Shown here: one piece after another, positions 9,307-18,910 of the stretch
Layout: the number at the start of each line of letters is the position of its first letter
Numbering within the stretch: the first letter of the stretch is position 1
Source of the DNA: an uncultured Campylobacter sp.
GTDB taxonomy: Bacteria; Campylobacterota; Campylobacteria; Campylobacterales; Campylobacteraceae
Length of the DNA stretch: 64,000 bases
Assembly: GCF_938039245.1 (NCBI RefSeq)
Contig: NZ_CALHVN010000058.1
Location: 1-64,000, forward strand
Reading direction: 5' to 3'
Made by a program: the position numbers and the translations under genes
Notes under the pieces: generated by a model
What the model saw: only the letters and a program-made list of their open reading frames with translations
Database searches by the model: none
Told to the model about the DNA's origin: nothing

Positions 9307-10367
9307 TTGCCGCCCTCGCCGGGTAGGATAAGGTAGCGTTTACCGTCTTTACCGGTGTCTTTTAGCGCATCAAGCGCGCTAGAAAGCAGCTCCTCGACGG
9401 TCTTTTGCCCCCCTAGAGCGCAGGCTACCACCTCCATATCAAAATCGATCTTTTCGTCGTTTAGCATAAAAGAAGTGCCGTAAAACATCTCCGTTATACG
9501 TTCGCACGCCTTTTGCGCGCCGACGATATCGGTATGGCGCATCAGCATCGCAAAGCACCCGTCGCCGTAATGCGCCAAAATATCGCTGCGCCTTGAGGTG
9601 CGAAGTAGCATACGCGAGATGTTTTTTAGCACTGCATGTTTGCCTTTTGAGCCGATGTCTTGCAGTGAAGTTTCTTTTGGCTTGATTAGCATTAGCGAGG
9701 ATTTATAGCCGTATTTTTGGATATTACCGACCTCCATATCCAGCGTCTTTAGGAAAAATTTTCGGTTATAGATATCAAATTTAGGATCATAGACGGACTG
9801 TTCTTCTACTATCTTAAAAACTTTGCCGACCTCATCGTAGCTGGTTTTTATGACCTCGATATGCTTATCCATCAGCGTATTTAGCTTGGCTAGATCATCG
9901 CTAAATGCGTTAAAGACGCTTTGATTAGCCAGTAAATTTCCGTTTGGATCGAGGCTGTCTAGGCGTTTTTTAACGACGGCTTTTAGTACGGATAGATTTT
10001 TATAAATGAGTGCGACGGCTTGCAACATGCTTTTTATCTGTATAAAGCTATTTTTTACCTCGCGTTCGATGCTGATTTGTCTATCGTCTTCTAGCCTGCC
10101 GATTTCATCTTCTATTTTGATGATTTCTCCGACTTTTTTTTTGAAGTCGTCCGGTTGCTTTTCGAGTATTTTTTCAAAAAATATTGAATAATTTTTGGGT
10201 ATCGAGGGGATATTTTCCTCAGCTAGCTCTTTTATGATAGCCTCGGAAAATCCGTAAATACCCATATCGCCGCCGTTATCCTCGTCCTTTCCCGCGCCGA
10301 CGCGTCCAGGATTTTGTGCGCTTTGCGGGAGCTGTTTTTCGCTTTTTTTGTCGTCTATCTTTAGCAA
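9303..10367 (-). CDS. Degenerate GGDEF-domain protein
   Basis: A 354-residue soluble protein. A helical, charged N-terminal half (about 1-190, probably partly coiled coil) precedes a GGDEF-fold domain (about 192-350) with SVYDPKFDIYNRKFF at its start. The active-site motif reads YGDGC at 267-271 instead of GG(D/E)EF, so diguanylate cyclase activity is unlikely and a binding or scaffold role is more plausible. The start is a TTG 10 bases after clpP with an AAAGAG site. A later ATG at residue 35 is an alternative. The gene sits inside the clpP-def operon and overlaps def by four bases. Confidence 0.85.
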   Translation of the reverse strand: MLKIDDKKSEKQLPQSAQNPGRVGAGKDEDNGGDMGIYGFSEAIIKELAEENIPSIPKNYSIFFEKILEKQPDDFKKKVGEIIKIEDEIGRLEDDRQISIEREVKNSFIQIKSMLQAVALIYKNLSVLKAVVKKRLDSLDPNGNLLANQSVFNAFSDDLAKLNTLMDKHIEVIKTSYDEVGKVFKIVEEQSVYDPKFDIYNRKFFLKTLDMEVGNIQKYGYKSSLMLIKPKETSLQDIGSKGKHAVLKNISRMLLRTSRRSDILAHYGDGCFAMLMRHTDIVGAQKACERITEMFYGTSFMLNDEKIDFDMEVVACALGGQKTVEELLSSALDALKDTGKDGKRYLILPGEGGK

Positions 10368-10377
10368 AATTTACTCT

Positions 10378-10968
10378 TTATTTAAAGCTTTTTTCTAAAA
10401 CCTTATCTATCAGTCCGTATTCTTTAGCCTCCGCAGAACTCATGAAAAAGTCTCTGTCGGTGTCTTTTTGGATTTTAGCTAGTTTTTGACCCGTATTTTT
10501 AGCTAGGATCGCGTTTAAAATTTCTTTCATACGCAAGATTTCCTTCGCCTGGATCTCTATATCCGTCGCCTGTCCGCGCGCGCCGCCTAAAGGCTGGTGG
10601 ATCATGATGCGCGAATTTGGCAACGCATAACGCTTACCCTGCGCGCCGCAACTAAGCAAAAACGCGCCCATAGACGCCGCCTGACCTATGCAGATCGTGC
10701 AGACGTCGGGCTTGATGTAGTTCATCGTATCGTAAATGCTAAATCCGCTCGTTATCACGCCGCCGGGGCTATTTATATATAGATATATGTCTTTGTCTGG
10801 ATCTTCGGCCTCTAAAAACAGCATCTGAGCCACGATCGCAGACGCCATGCCGTCCTCGATCTCGCCACTAAGCATTATTATGCGGTCTTTTAGCAGGCGC
10901 GAGTAGATGTCGTAGCTTCTCTCGCCCTTGCTCGTGCGCTCGATGACGTAGGGGATGTAGTAGCTCAT
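10378..10968 (-). CDS. clpP: ATP-dependent Clp protease proteolytic subunit
   Basis: Serine protease that forms a double-heptamer chamber and works with Clp ATPases. The 196 residues contain the catalytic triad at S99 (GQAASMGAF), H124 (MIHQPLGGARG) and D173 (TDRDFF). The spacing of 25 and 49 residues equals that of E. coli ClpP. YINSPGG is also present. The start overlaps the tig stop by one base, as in many bacteria where tig and clpP are coupled. Confidence 0.97.
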   Translation of the reverse strand: MSYYIPYVIERTSKGERSYDIYSRLLKDRIIMLSGEIEDGMASAIVAQMLFLEAEDPDKDIYLYINSPGGVITSGFSIYDTMNYIKPDVCTICIGQAASMGAFLLSCGAQGKRYALPNSRIMIHQPLGGARGQATDIEIQAKEILRMKEILNAILAKNTGQKLAKIQKDTDRDFFMSSAEAKEYGLIDKVLEKSFK

Positions 10969-12293
10969 TACTCCGCCTTTTTCTCTTTTTTATCGTTTTT
11001 CTCGCTCTTTAGCGCGAACATCTCGTTAAATAGCTTCTCCTCGATCATCGACATTTTGATCGCAGGTAAGATTCCTTGATTTTTGTAGTTTTCAAGGTGC
11101 TGTTTCGGATCTACACCCGAGCGGTACGCCTCAAAATACACCGCTTGGATCAGCTCTTGATCGCTTACTTTGATATCTCTGCGGCGTGCTAGCTCGTCTA
11201 TTATAAACGTTAGCTTCACGCTTTTTACGGCGTCGTCGCGGTATGTCTCGCGCTGTTTAGTTAGAGCGTCTTTATCCTCTCTAAATTTAGCCATCTGCTC
11301 AGGCGTAAAGCTACTCCAAGCGCCGCGGAACTGCATATCCATCTCTCGCTCTACGATGTTTTTTGGCACGTCGAAGTTAAATTTAGCCACGATCGCGTCG
11401 GCAAATTTAGGCTTTAGCTCCTCGTTTACGTTTTTAGCGTGCTTGTCGGCCTTGATCTGCTCTTTTAGTCTCTCTTCAAACAGCTCGACGCTTACTTTTT
11501 CCTCGCCCGGCATGATGCGTTTTAGCATCTCTTCGTCGATCTCTTCAGGCACTTTTTTACCTTGGATTTCGTGTAGCTTTACTTTAAACGTCGCGTCTTT
11601 GCCCGCAAGGTGCGCAGCGCCGTACTCGGCCGGAAATTTAACCTTCACGTCGCGCTCTTCACCGACTTTTAGCCCGATCATGCCGTCCTCAAAGCCCGGT
11701 ATAAACTGTCCCGAGCCGATTTCTAGCAGGTAGTTTTCGGCTTTGCCGCCCTCAAACGCAGCGCCGTCTACAAAGCCCTCAAAGTCAAATTTGGCAAAAT
11801 CGCCCTTTTCAAGCGCGGCTTTTTCCACTTTTTCTAGCGGAGCCATCATTTTTAAAATTTCGTTTTTTCTCTCGTCGATCTCTTTTTTCGTTACGCGCGG
11901 CGCGCTGACGCTCTCTATCAGCTCCTCGTAGCCGTCGATGTTTATGACGGGTTTAAACGAGATTTCGATCTCTGCGTCGATCTCGTTCTCGCCCCTGTCG
12001 AATTTCGTGACGATCGGCTCGCCGATAACCTCTTCAAATTTTCTATTTAGCTCTTTTAGACCTGCGTCGATCGCGTCTTTTAGCGCGTCTTGCTCGGCAT
12101 CGGCGGTTAGCTCTTTTTCGTAACGTTTTAGTACTACGTTCACAGGCACTTTGCCCGCTCTAAATCCGTCTATTTTCATATTTTTCGCAGCTTTTTTAGC
12201 GGCGTTTTCGAGTTTGGCTTTTACGTCCGCACTCGGTATTTTCGCACTTAGCGAAGCATTTACGGCGTCGATCGCCTTGGTTTTGATTTGCAT
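10968..12293 (-). CDS. tig: Trigger factor chaperone
   Basis: Ribosome-bound folding chaperone. The 441 residues show the ribosome-docking loop GFRAGKVP at 43-50, a central FKBP-type domain (about 150-245, with GQFIPGFEDGMIG) and a long helical C-terminal domain ending in Lys/Glu-rich sequence. It is the first gene of the operon tig-clpP-GGDEF-def-comM-nnr-purN. The divergent folE start is 140 bases away, so promoters for both lie in 12294-12433. Confidence 0.96.
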   Translation of the reverse strand: MQIKTKAIDAVNASLSAKIPSADVKAKLENAAKKAAKNMKIDGFRAGKVPVNVVLKRYEKELTADAEQDALKDAIDAGLKELNRKFEEVIGEPIVTKFDRGENEIDAEIEISFKPVINIDGYEELIESVSAPRVTKKEIDERKNEILKMMAPLEKVEKAALEKGDFAKFDFEGFVDGAAFEGGKAENYLLEIGSGQFIPGFEDGMIGLKVGEERDVKVKFPAEYGAAHLAGKDATFKVKLHEIQGKKVPEEIDEEMLKRIMPGEEKVSVELFEERLKEQIKADKHAKNVNEELKPKFADAIVAKFNFDVPKNIVEREMDMQFRGAWSSFTPEQMAKFREDKDALTKQRETYRDDAVKSVKLTFIIDELARRRDIKVSDQELIQAVYFEAYRSGVDPKQHLENYKNQGILPAIKMSMIEEKLFNEMFALKSEKNDKKEKKAE

Positions 12294-12433
12294 TAAATTC
12301 CTTTAAAAAATAAAAATTTCCTAGAGTGTAGCAAAATTTTCCTTATTCATAGTATAAATTTAAGCGCGCGAAAGGCGAATTTAAGTAAAATCGTTTATCA
12401 AATTTACACAGGCGAAATGAATCAGGAACGCAA

Positions 12434-13036
12434 ATGCAAAAAAATTTAGAAAATGAGGATTTAAAAAAAGAAAAGTTTGAAAGCTGCGTCGAGCAGATGC
12501 TAAATCTAGTCGGCGAAGACCCGCACAGAGAGGGGCTAGCTAAAACTCCCGAGCGCGTTTTTAAAGCTTACGAGTTTTTAACGAGCGGCTACTGGCAAGA
12601 CCCCAAAGTCGTGCTAAACGACGCGCTGTTTGATAGCTCAAATAACGAAATGGTGCTCGTGCGCGATATCGAATTTTATAGCCTTTGCGAGCATCATTTG
12701 CTGCCGTTTTTCGGGCGCGTGCACGTAGCCTATATCCCAAACCATAAGGTCGTGGGCCTTAGCAAAATCCCGCGCATGGTAAATATCTTCGCCCGCCGTC
12801 TGCAGATCCAAGAGCAGCTTACAGAGCAGATCGCGCAGGCCGTGCAAGAGGTCATCAAGCCAAAAGGCGTGGGCGTCGTCATCGAGGCGCGCCACATGTG
12901 CGTGGAGATGCGAGGCGTGGGTAAGATCAACTCGACCACGACAACATCGGCGCTGCGAGGATGTTTTTTAAATAGTAGCGAGACTAGGCGCGAGTTTTTC
13001 TCCCTTATAAATTCGCACAAAGAAGTGAGATTTTAG
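12434..13036 (+). CDS. folE: GTP cyclohydrolase I
   Basis: Converts GTP to 7,8-dihydroneopterin triphosphate, the entry to folate and, in many bacteria, queuosine synthesis. The 200 residues contain the zinc ligands C85 and H88 (SLCEHHLLPFFG) and C156 (EARHMC). GLSKIPRMVNIFARRLQIQE is the conserved substrate and subunit-contact segment. A GGAA site precedes the ATG. Its TAG stop shares one base with the GTG start of fliI, so the two are coupled. The same folE-fliI order occurs in C. jejuni. Confidence 0.96.
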   Translation: MQKNLENEDLKKEKFESCVEQMLNLVGEDPHREGLAKTPERVFKAYEFLTSGYWQDPKVVLNDALFDSSNNEMVLVRDIEFYSLCEHHLLPFFGRVHVAYIPNHKVVGLSKIPRMVNIFARRLQIQEQLTEQIAQAVQEVIKPKGVGVVIEARHMCVEMRGVGKINSTTTTSALRGCFLNSSETRREFFSLINSHKEVRF

Positions 13037-14340
13037 TGGGTTTAGATAGCTTAAAATCAAAACTGGGCGCAAATTTATCTCTCTCTAGCGTCTTTGGCGT
13101 GATCGAGCGAATTTCTGCTACGACGATAGAGATCTCGGGCCTTCGCCCTAGCATCGGCGACATCGTGCAAATTTGCGCTAAAGATAGAAGCAAAAGCGGA
13201 CTAGCGATGGTGACCGAGGTGCGGCAAAATACCGCGCTCATCTCGCCTTTTGGCTTTGTAGAAGGCTACAAAATCGGCGACTTCGTCTATCAAAGCGACC
13301 AAGGCATGAAAATCCCCGTCGGCGACGCTCTTTTAGGGCGCGTGGTGGATCCGTTTATGAATCCAAAAGACGGCAAAGGCGCGATCGCCGCCACCGAGTA
13401 CGCTCCGATAATGCGCGCTCCGATCGATGCGATGAAACGCGGGCTGATAGATGAAATTTTTAGCGTCGGGGTTAAAAGCATAGACGGACTGCTAACCTGC
13501 GGCAAAGGCCAAAAACTTGGCATTTTCGCGGGCTCTGGCGTAGGTAAAAGTACACTCATGGGCATGATAGTAAAAAACTCGCAAGCACCGATCAAAGTAG
13601 TCGCGCTCATCGGCGAGCGCGGCCGCGAGGTGCCGGAATTTATAGAGAAAAATTTACGCGGCGATCTAAGCGGAACCGTCGTCATCGTAGCCACTAGCGA
13701 CGATAGCCCGCTGATGCGAAAATACGGCGCGTTTTGCGCGATGAGCGTGGCTGAATACTTTAAAAACCAAGGCAAAGACGTACTTTTCATCATGGATAGC
13801 GTGACGAGGTTTGCGATGGCGCAGCGAGAGATCGGGCTGGCGTTAGGCGAACCGCCGACGTCCAAGGGCTATCCGCCCTCCGTGCTCACCCTACTGCCTC
13901 AGCTGATGGAGCGCGCGGGCAAAGAGGAGGGCAAGGGCAGCATAACGGCCTTTTTCACGGTGCTTGTAGACGGCGACGACATGAGCGATCCGATAGCCGA
14001 CCAGAGCCGCTCGATCCTAGACGGCCACATCGTGCTTAGCCGCGAGATGACGGACTTTGGCATCTACCCGCCCATAAACATATTAAACTCCGCCTCGCGC
14101 GTGATGAGCGACATCGCGAGCAAAGAGCACAGAGCAAACGCCGCCAAGCTAAAGCGCCTCTACTCGCTCCTCAAAGAAAACGAAGTCCTGCTACGTATCG
14201 GCGCGTATCAAAAAGGCAGCGACAAAGAGCTAGATCTTGCCATCTCGAAAAAAGAATTTATAGATAACTTCCTAAAACAAGACGCCGAAGAGGGCTTTAG
14301 CTTCGAGCAGACGCAAGAGCTGCTGGGCGGGATAAATTAG
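13036..14340 (+). CDS. fliI: Flagellum-specific ATPase FliI
   Basis: ATPase of the flagellar type III export apparatus that helps unload substrates from chaperones at the inner membrane. The 434 residues match the family. Walker A GSGVGKST lies at 166-173, Walker B is in VLFIMDSVTRFAMAQ, and GEPPTSKGYPPSVL is the characteristic F1-like segment. The start is GTG, overlapping the last base of the folE stop. Its presence indicates a flagellate organism, although no other flagellar gene is in this window. Confidence 0.96.
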   Translation: MGLDSLKSKLGANLSLSSVFGVIERISATTIEISGLRPSIGDIVQICAKDRSKSGLAMVTEVRQNTALISPFGFVEGYKIGDFVYQSDQGMKIPVGDALLGRVVDPFMNPKDGKGAIAATEYAPIMRAPIDAMKRGLIDEIFSVGVKSIDGLLTCGKGQKLGIFAGSGVGKSTLMGMIVKNSQAPIKVVALIGERGREVPEFIEKNLRGDLSGTVVIVATSDDSPLMRKYGAFCAMSVAEYFKNQGKDVLFIMDSVTRFAMAQREIGLALGEPPTSKGYPPSVLTLLPQLMERAGKEEGKGSITAFFTVLVDGDDMSDPIADQSRSILDGHIVLSREMTDFGIYPPINILNSASRVMSDIASKEHRANAAKLKRLYSLLKENEVLLRIGAYQKGSDKELDLAISKKEFIDNFLKQDAEEGFSFEQTQELLGGIN

Positions 14341-14365
14341 CCCCAAATTTGCAAAAAAGGCAAAA

Positions 14366-15468
14366 ATGAAAAAAATTTTAGCTGTGCTGCTTCTAGGCTT
14401 GCTCGGCCTTGAAGCTAAGATAATCGGGCAGGGCGAGCTAGCGGACTACGGGCTGGTTTTTGCGGACGGCAATGCCGTGGATAAAGACGGCAACATAAAA
14501 GCCGTAGGTAAAAATTTTATGGTCACGGGAAGCTTTTCCGACGGTCTTTGTGTGGTTTTTATAGGCGAACAGACCTTTTTTATGGACGAAAACGGCAGAT
14601 TCGCCGTGCGTTTGGCTTTACAACCAGCTTTACCGAGGGGCTGGCAGCCATCGTCAAAAACGGTAAATTCGGCTTCATAGACAAAACGTGCAGGATCATA
14701 GTAGAACCCAAATTTGACTATACGGGTATAGCTTTTGGAGACGGCGCGATGATTGTAGGCGAGATGAAATACGGCAGGATGAAATACGGCTACGTGGATA
14801 AAAACGGCAAAACTATCATTCCTCCGCGCTACGACGAGGCAACGTATTTTTCCGAGGGGCTAGCCTCGGTGCGTATTGCCGACAAATGGAGCGTGATAGA
14901 CAAAAGCGGCGCTACCGTTTCAAAGCTAAATTTGGGCCGCCCGGTAACTTTTACGGAAGGCTTGGCGCCCGTAAAATTTAACGGACTCTACGGCTTTGTG
15001 AACAAGGGCGCAAACATCGTTATAGAGCCTAAATTTGAATCAGCGTCGCTCTTTAGCGAAGGGCTGGCGGCCGTAAAATCAGGCGGCAAATGGGGTTTCA
15101 TAGACAAAAGCGGAAATTTCGCGATAGAGCCGCGTTTTAACGAAGTAAATCACTTTAAAGAAGACCGCGCCGTAGTGAGGGTCGGCGAGCTGTGGGGCGT
15201 TATAGATAAAAGCGGTAAATTTATCCTTGAGCCGCAAAAATTCGACTATATATTTGACGAGTTTTACGGCGGAATGTTAAATTTCAGCATAAATAGAAAA
15301 AGCGGTTGCCTAGACGTAGACGGCAAGGTCGCCATAGAACCGAAATTTGACGACATATACGTTTTTGAGGGCGACGCGACGGCCGCTAGCGTAGACTACA
15401 AACACGTGTTTATCGACAAAAAGGGCCGAATTTTGCCCATTTCTTACTACTTTGAGATAGAAGATTGA
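14366..15468 (+). pseudogene. Exported WG-repeat protein, frameshifted
   Basis: Two overlapping frames make one gene. The first (14366-14680) begins with a signal peptide, MKKILAVLLLGLLGLEA, and reads sensibly as far as FFMDENGRFAV. The second (open from 14548 to 15468) carries on with five or more WG (KWG) repeats of the type FSEGLAAVKSGGKWGFIDKSG. The frame changes at about 14605-14620, and a single missing base would join them. There is no long homopolymer at the break. The intact protein would be about 365 residues in the periplasm or outer envelope. WG repeats are beta-rich and of unknown function. It could be a real mutation or an assembly error. Confidence 0.75.
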
Positions 15469-15646
15469 GCCAAATAGCGCAAAGGATGAAATTGCCGCGC
15501 GGCGAGATTTTGCGGGGCGGTAAATTTAAATCCGCGCAGCGACTAAATGCCTAAACGATAGGCGAAACGGCTATTTTAAGTAAATTTAGGGCGGATTTGC
15601 ACGAGAGTTCACGAATTTAACAAAAAACAAATAAAACGGAAAGAGA

Positions 15647-16021
15647 ATGCGAAATTTAATGAAAGCCGCGCTTGCAAGCGCGCTAATACTTAGCGGCTGC
15701 GCGAGCGGTAAAAACTACGCAAATCCGCATCTAGCGCAACTAAAAGGGCAACATATCCTAACCCTCGTAGACCGCGCGGATTTTGCCGACGTTTGCATGC
15801 GAGAGGACGGATCTAAGGTTTATTATTTGCAAAATAGCGCAAAAAGCGGCGAGCCGGGGAGGACTTGCGATGAGGTGGCGCCTAGCAAACTAAACGCGGC
15901 GTTTTTCGTCACCGACGAGGACGGCGTCATAACCGGCTACGACGAGATAGGGGGCGCGCCCGTAGCTAACTACGAGCCGATGTTTGCGGATCTGTTTAGC
16001 CCGCTAAAGGACGAGAGGTGA
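15647..16021 (+). CDS. Small lipoprotein of unknown function
   Basis: A 124-residue predicted lipoprotein. The N-terminus has a basic start, a hydrophobic stretch and the lipobox LSGC near residues 15-18, which would be processed by LspA. The mature part is small and hydrophilic with three further Cys residues, and I do not recognise a family. Its TGA overlaps the GTG start of the next gene, the Sel1 protein, so the two are probably co-expressed envelope proteins. An AAAGAGA site precedes the ATG. Confidence 0.8.
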   Translation: MRNLMKAALASALILSGCASGKNYANPHLAQLKGQHILTLVDRADFADVCMREDGSKVYYLQNSAKSGEPGRTCDEVAPSKLNAAFFVTDEDGVITGYDEIGGAPVANYEPMFADLFSPLKDER

Positions 16022-16665
16022 GGCTTGCGCTTTGGCTAACGATACTTGCGGTAAATCTCGCCTCGGGCGAGCTTTTTGACGCCGTTAAAAGCGAGTATCT
16101 AAGGCTTTTTAACGAACAAAACTACGGCGCCGCGCTAGAAATTGCTCTGCAAGCCGCAGAAGGCGCGGACGCGCAGGCGCAGCTAGAGGCGGGCTACGTT
16201 TACGAGACGATTTACGGGGACTACGTTCGAGCGGTGCGCTATTACAAGCTCTCCGCAAGCGGCGGCGAACCCCAAGCAGCGCTAAATTTGGGCTATTTGT
16301 TTTTGCGGATGAGCGATTATTCGCGCGCGCTAGGCTATATCGGCGAGGCTTTGGAGCGGCAGGAGGCGCTTGGCAGCGAGCGTGCGGCGGATGGGTATTA
16401 TCGCCGCGGCATGGTTAGGCTAGATCCGCGCAGAGGCAAGCTTTATGACCCAAAGGCTGCTGCTGCGGACTTTGCTAACGCCGCGCGTCTAGGCGGAGCG
16501 GACGGGACGTTTATGCTGGGCGTTTGCTACGGCCTTGGCGTAGGCGTGAGCGCGGACGAGCAAAAAAGCGACGAACTCGTAGAACGAGCCGCCGGTCTAG
16601 GCAGCGAGGATGCGCGCAAGGTTTTAAGCGGTTTTGCCGGCATTGCGGACTTTGTTTTTAAATAG
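16018..16665 (+). CDS. Exported Sel1-like repeat protein
   Basis: A 215-residue protein with an N-terminal signal-like hydrophobic stretch (MRLALWLTILAVNLASG), followed by tetratricopeptide/Sel1-like helical repeats, for example YVRAVRYYKLSASGGEPQAALNLGY and GADGTFMLGVCYGLGVGV. Sel1-like proteins usually act as protein-binding scaffolds, and in epsilonproteobacteria many are secreted Cys-rich Hcp proteins. This one lacks their regular disulphide pattern. The start is GTG, overlapping the lipoprotein stop. Function is unknown. Confidence 0.82.
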   Translation: MRLALWLTILAVNLASGELFDAVKSEYLRLFNEQNYGAALEIALQAAEGADAQAQLEAGYVYETIYGDYVRAVRYYKLSASGGEPQAALNLGYLFLRMSDYSRALGYIGEALERQEALGSERAADGYYRRGMVRLDPRRGKLYDPKAAAADFANAARLGGADGTFMLGVCYGLGVGVSADEQKSDELVERAAGLGSEDARKVLSGFAGIADFVFK

Positions 16666-16914
16666 CCCTTTGTGGCGTTTTGCTGCGGTGAGGGCGGCTT
16701 TGATTTGAGGTTAAATTTAGCGGCAAAGCCTTGCTAAAACTAGGCAAGCGCCCGCAAAAAAATCGGCGCAAGAGTTTAGCTTGTTTTGCAAAAAGCGGAC
16801 GAAATCGCAACCATTTTAAGATGCGCGCTCTGGTTTTAAAGGCTAAATTTAGGGCGTGAGGCTTGCCGGTAAATTAGCTATTTTTGCGCAAGCAAGCGGG
16901 GTGGTGGAGAAAAT

Positions 16915-17529
16915 TTGAGCAGAAATTATGACGAAAATCCGCTGGTTTTACAGGATGATTTTTACCGCATCGCGCTTGGCTGCGCCTTCTTGCTCGGTAT
17001 TAACCTTTCTATGATATTTCTGATATTTTTTAGCGGCATAGTGGACTGGCAAAGCGGCTCATTTTGGGAGGTTTTTAGGGCAGAGGCGATGAGAGACCCT
17101 AAGTTTGCTTCGATGTTTATAGCCGGTATTTTTATGAATATTTTAGCCGCCGCCGACCTAATCAAAAAACTCAAAAATCCCTCGCTCGTTTACCTTTACG
17201 AGGATAAAATTTTCCAAACCAAAAGAGGAGTAACGATAAATTTGGCAGATATCGCCCAAATGCGAAAATCGCCCTATCAAATTTTAGGAGCGATACCGAA
17301 AAATCCGCTTTCCGCGGTAGCGATTCCATTTATGTTCGTCTTGGTCGCATTTGCTTTTTATACGCTGATTTTTATCACTAGATGCGTGCTCAGGGCCTTT
17401 GACAAAGACGTAAATTTAAGCTACTTTTGCAACCTTGCCCTGTTTAGCGAGACTGGCGTTATAAATATTTATTTCATCTCAAAATCAGACTACGCCGCGA
17501 TGCGTGAGTATTTTATAGGGCGAAACTAG
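16915..17529 (+). CDS. Membrane protein of unknown function
   Basis: A 204-residue protein with about three hydrophobic segments (near residues 17-42, 63-80 and 135-160). The N-terminus is short and hydrophilic, and the region between and after the helices is soluble (YEDKIFQTKRGVTINLADIAQM resembles a small bPH-type strand pattern, but this is uncertain). The start codon is TTG, supported by a TGGAGA site six or seven bases upstream. I do not recognise the family. A 250-base spacer separates it from the Sel1 gene. Confidence 0.7.
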   Translation: MSRNYDENPLVLQDDFYRIALGCAFLLGINLSMIFLIFFSGIVDWQSGSFWEVFRAEAMRDPKFASMFIAGIFMNILAAADLIKKLKNPSLVYLYEDKIFQTKRGVTINLADIAQMRKSPYQILGAIPKNPLSAVAIPFMFVLVAFAFYTLIFITRCVLRAFDKDVNLSYFCNLALFSETGVINIYFISKSDYAAMREYFIGRN

Positions 17530-17752
17530 GCACCGATATCGCGAATGCACCTTGGACGGTTAAATTTTACGACGCCAGAAACCTTCAACCGGTTTAAATT
17601 TGGCGGCGGCTTTCGTGTTTGTCTTGCATTAAATTTACCGAGCAAGGATACGATTTATCCCGGATCGCCGCTAAATTTACATCTTAAAGGCGCGGGTTTT
17701 GTGCGCCGAGATTTCACTGCCTTTGTCTCAAGTCTGCGGCGCGAGTTTTGAT

Positions 17753-18910
17753 TTACTGCGTGCGGTTGTCAAGTTTCTGGGTTTCATTTCTGCAAATTTC
17801 ATTGACCTGCTCACCCTCGCTATTTCGTAAGATAACCTCGTAGTCCGTAATTTCGCGACCTTTGTTATACCCCTCGATATATCTGAATCTAGATAAAACT
17901 ATTTTAAAAGATTTTACGTCGTCTAAAGCGTATTTATCGCCAAGCTTGACGTAGTTAAAATTCCTACTAGTAAGCGTCGAAAAATCGCTAAATTTTTGCT
18001 TTAAATTTAGCGTATAAATTGCCGTATGAGGCGTATCGTTATCGCAGCGGTTAAATTCGCTCTCATCAAAGGCAAGCGCGAGGCAAATTTCATCTCCGCA
18101 GATTACCTTTATATCTTTGGCGCGACTGTTTATACGGATGGTCTGTCGCCAGCCTTCGCCCTCTATCTCAAAGACATTGCGAGCGAGCTTTTTAGCTATT
18201 TCATCTCCGACATAGCCTTTGGCTTCTGGTTTATCAGCCCAACCAAGCGCAGAGTAGTTCGGTTTTTGCGGAAAATCTGCAAGCGGAGTTTGAAGCTCGC
18301 TTATGGCATTTAAATTTTCCTTTGTACCTTGCGGAACTGCAAAAGAGGTGCCTCTCATAGAGTGTAGATTAAAGAAACCGATAAATTTTCTGACAACTTT
18401 ATATGCAGTTTGAGAAAATATCTTGGCTTCGTTTTCAAAAAGCGAAATATCGTAGATGCCATATTCATAATATTTAAGTTCTCTTCTTACCCACATCTCA
18501 TCCGGCGAGCGATCAATCTCGTCGTATCCGTAGTAGAGCCCAGGCATGTCTTTCTGCAGCAAAAAGTCGTCGCGATCGTCATCTTTGTATCTAAGCCAAA
18601 CTCCGAATTCGTCCTTGATATATAGGTAATCAAACTCCGCGCCCTTCGCAAAATCGCCTTTGCCTAGCCAAAACACGGGCTTTTTGTCTAAGGGCGACAA
18701 AGCGGCGACGGGAGGTAAGCCTTGCAGCTCTTTTTCAAATTTTTCATTGATATAATCGCATGCGCTAGTGGGCATACTAGGATCGCAACCCTCGGGCGTA
18801 TCGACCGAAAAAAGCGAGGTTAGGATTAAATATACAAGTAGCACAAAAACCACGCAAGCGCCGCCTATAACCCAAGCAATAATTTTTAAAATTCTTTTAA
18901 AAGCTTTCAT
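17753..18910 (-). CDS. Membrane-anchored protein of unknown function
   Basis: A 385-residue protein with one N-terminal membrane helix (about residues 8-33) and a large, probably periplasmic, soluble domain. Cys residues occur soon after the helix (EGCDPSMPTSACDY) and again in the C-terminal part (VICGDEICLAL, NRCDN, EICRN), which could form disulphides. I recognise no enzyme motif or family. It is convergent with the membrane-protein gene upstream and divergent from nifS. The frame is long, with a normal ATG and codon use like the neighbours, so it is a real gene. Confidence 0.75.
   Translation of the reverse strand: MKAFKRILKIIAWVIGGACVVFVLLVYLILTSLFSVDTPEGCDPSMPTSACDYINEKFEKELQGLPPVAALSPLDKKPVFWLGKGDFAKGAEFDYLYIKDEFGVWLRYKDDDRDDFLLQKDMPGLYYGYDEIDRSPDEMWVRRELKYYEYGIYDISLFENEAKIFSQTAYKVVRKFIGFFNLHSMRGTSFAVPQGTKENLNAISELQTPLADFPQKPNYSALGWADKPEAKGYVGDEIAKKLARNVFEIEGEGWRQTIRINSRAKDIKVICGDEICLALAFDESEFNRCDNDTPHTAIYTLNLKQKFSDFSTLTSRNFNYVKLGDKYALDDVKSFKIVLSRFRYIEGYNKGREITDYEVILRNSEGEQVNEICRNETQKLDNRTQ

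Noticed and set aside
17545..17751. 68-codon plus-strand frame
   Set aside because: Made of AAATTT-type repeats, no binding site and convergent with the 17753 gene.
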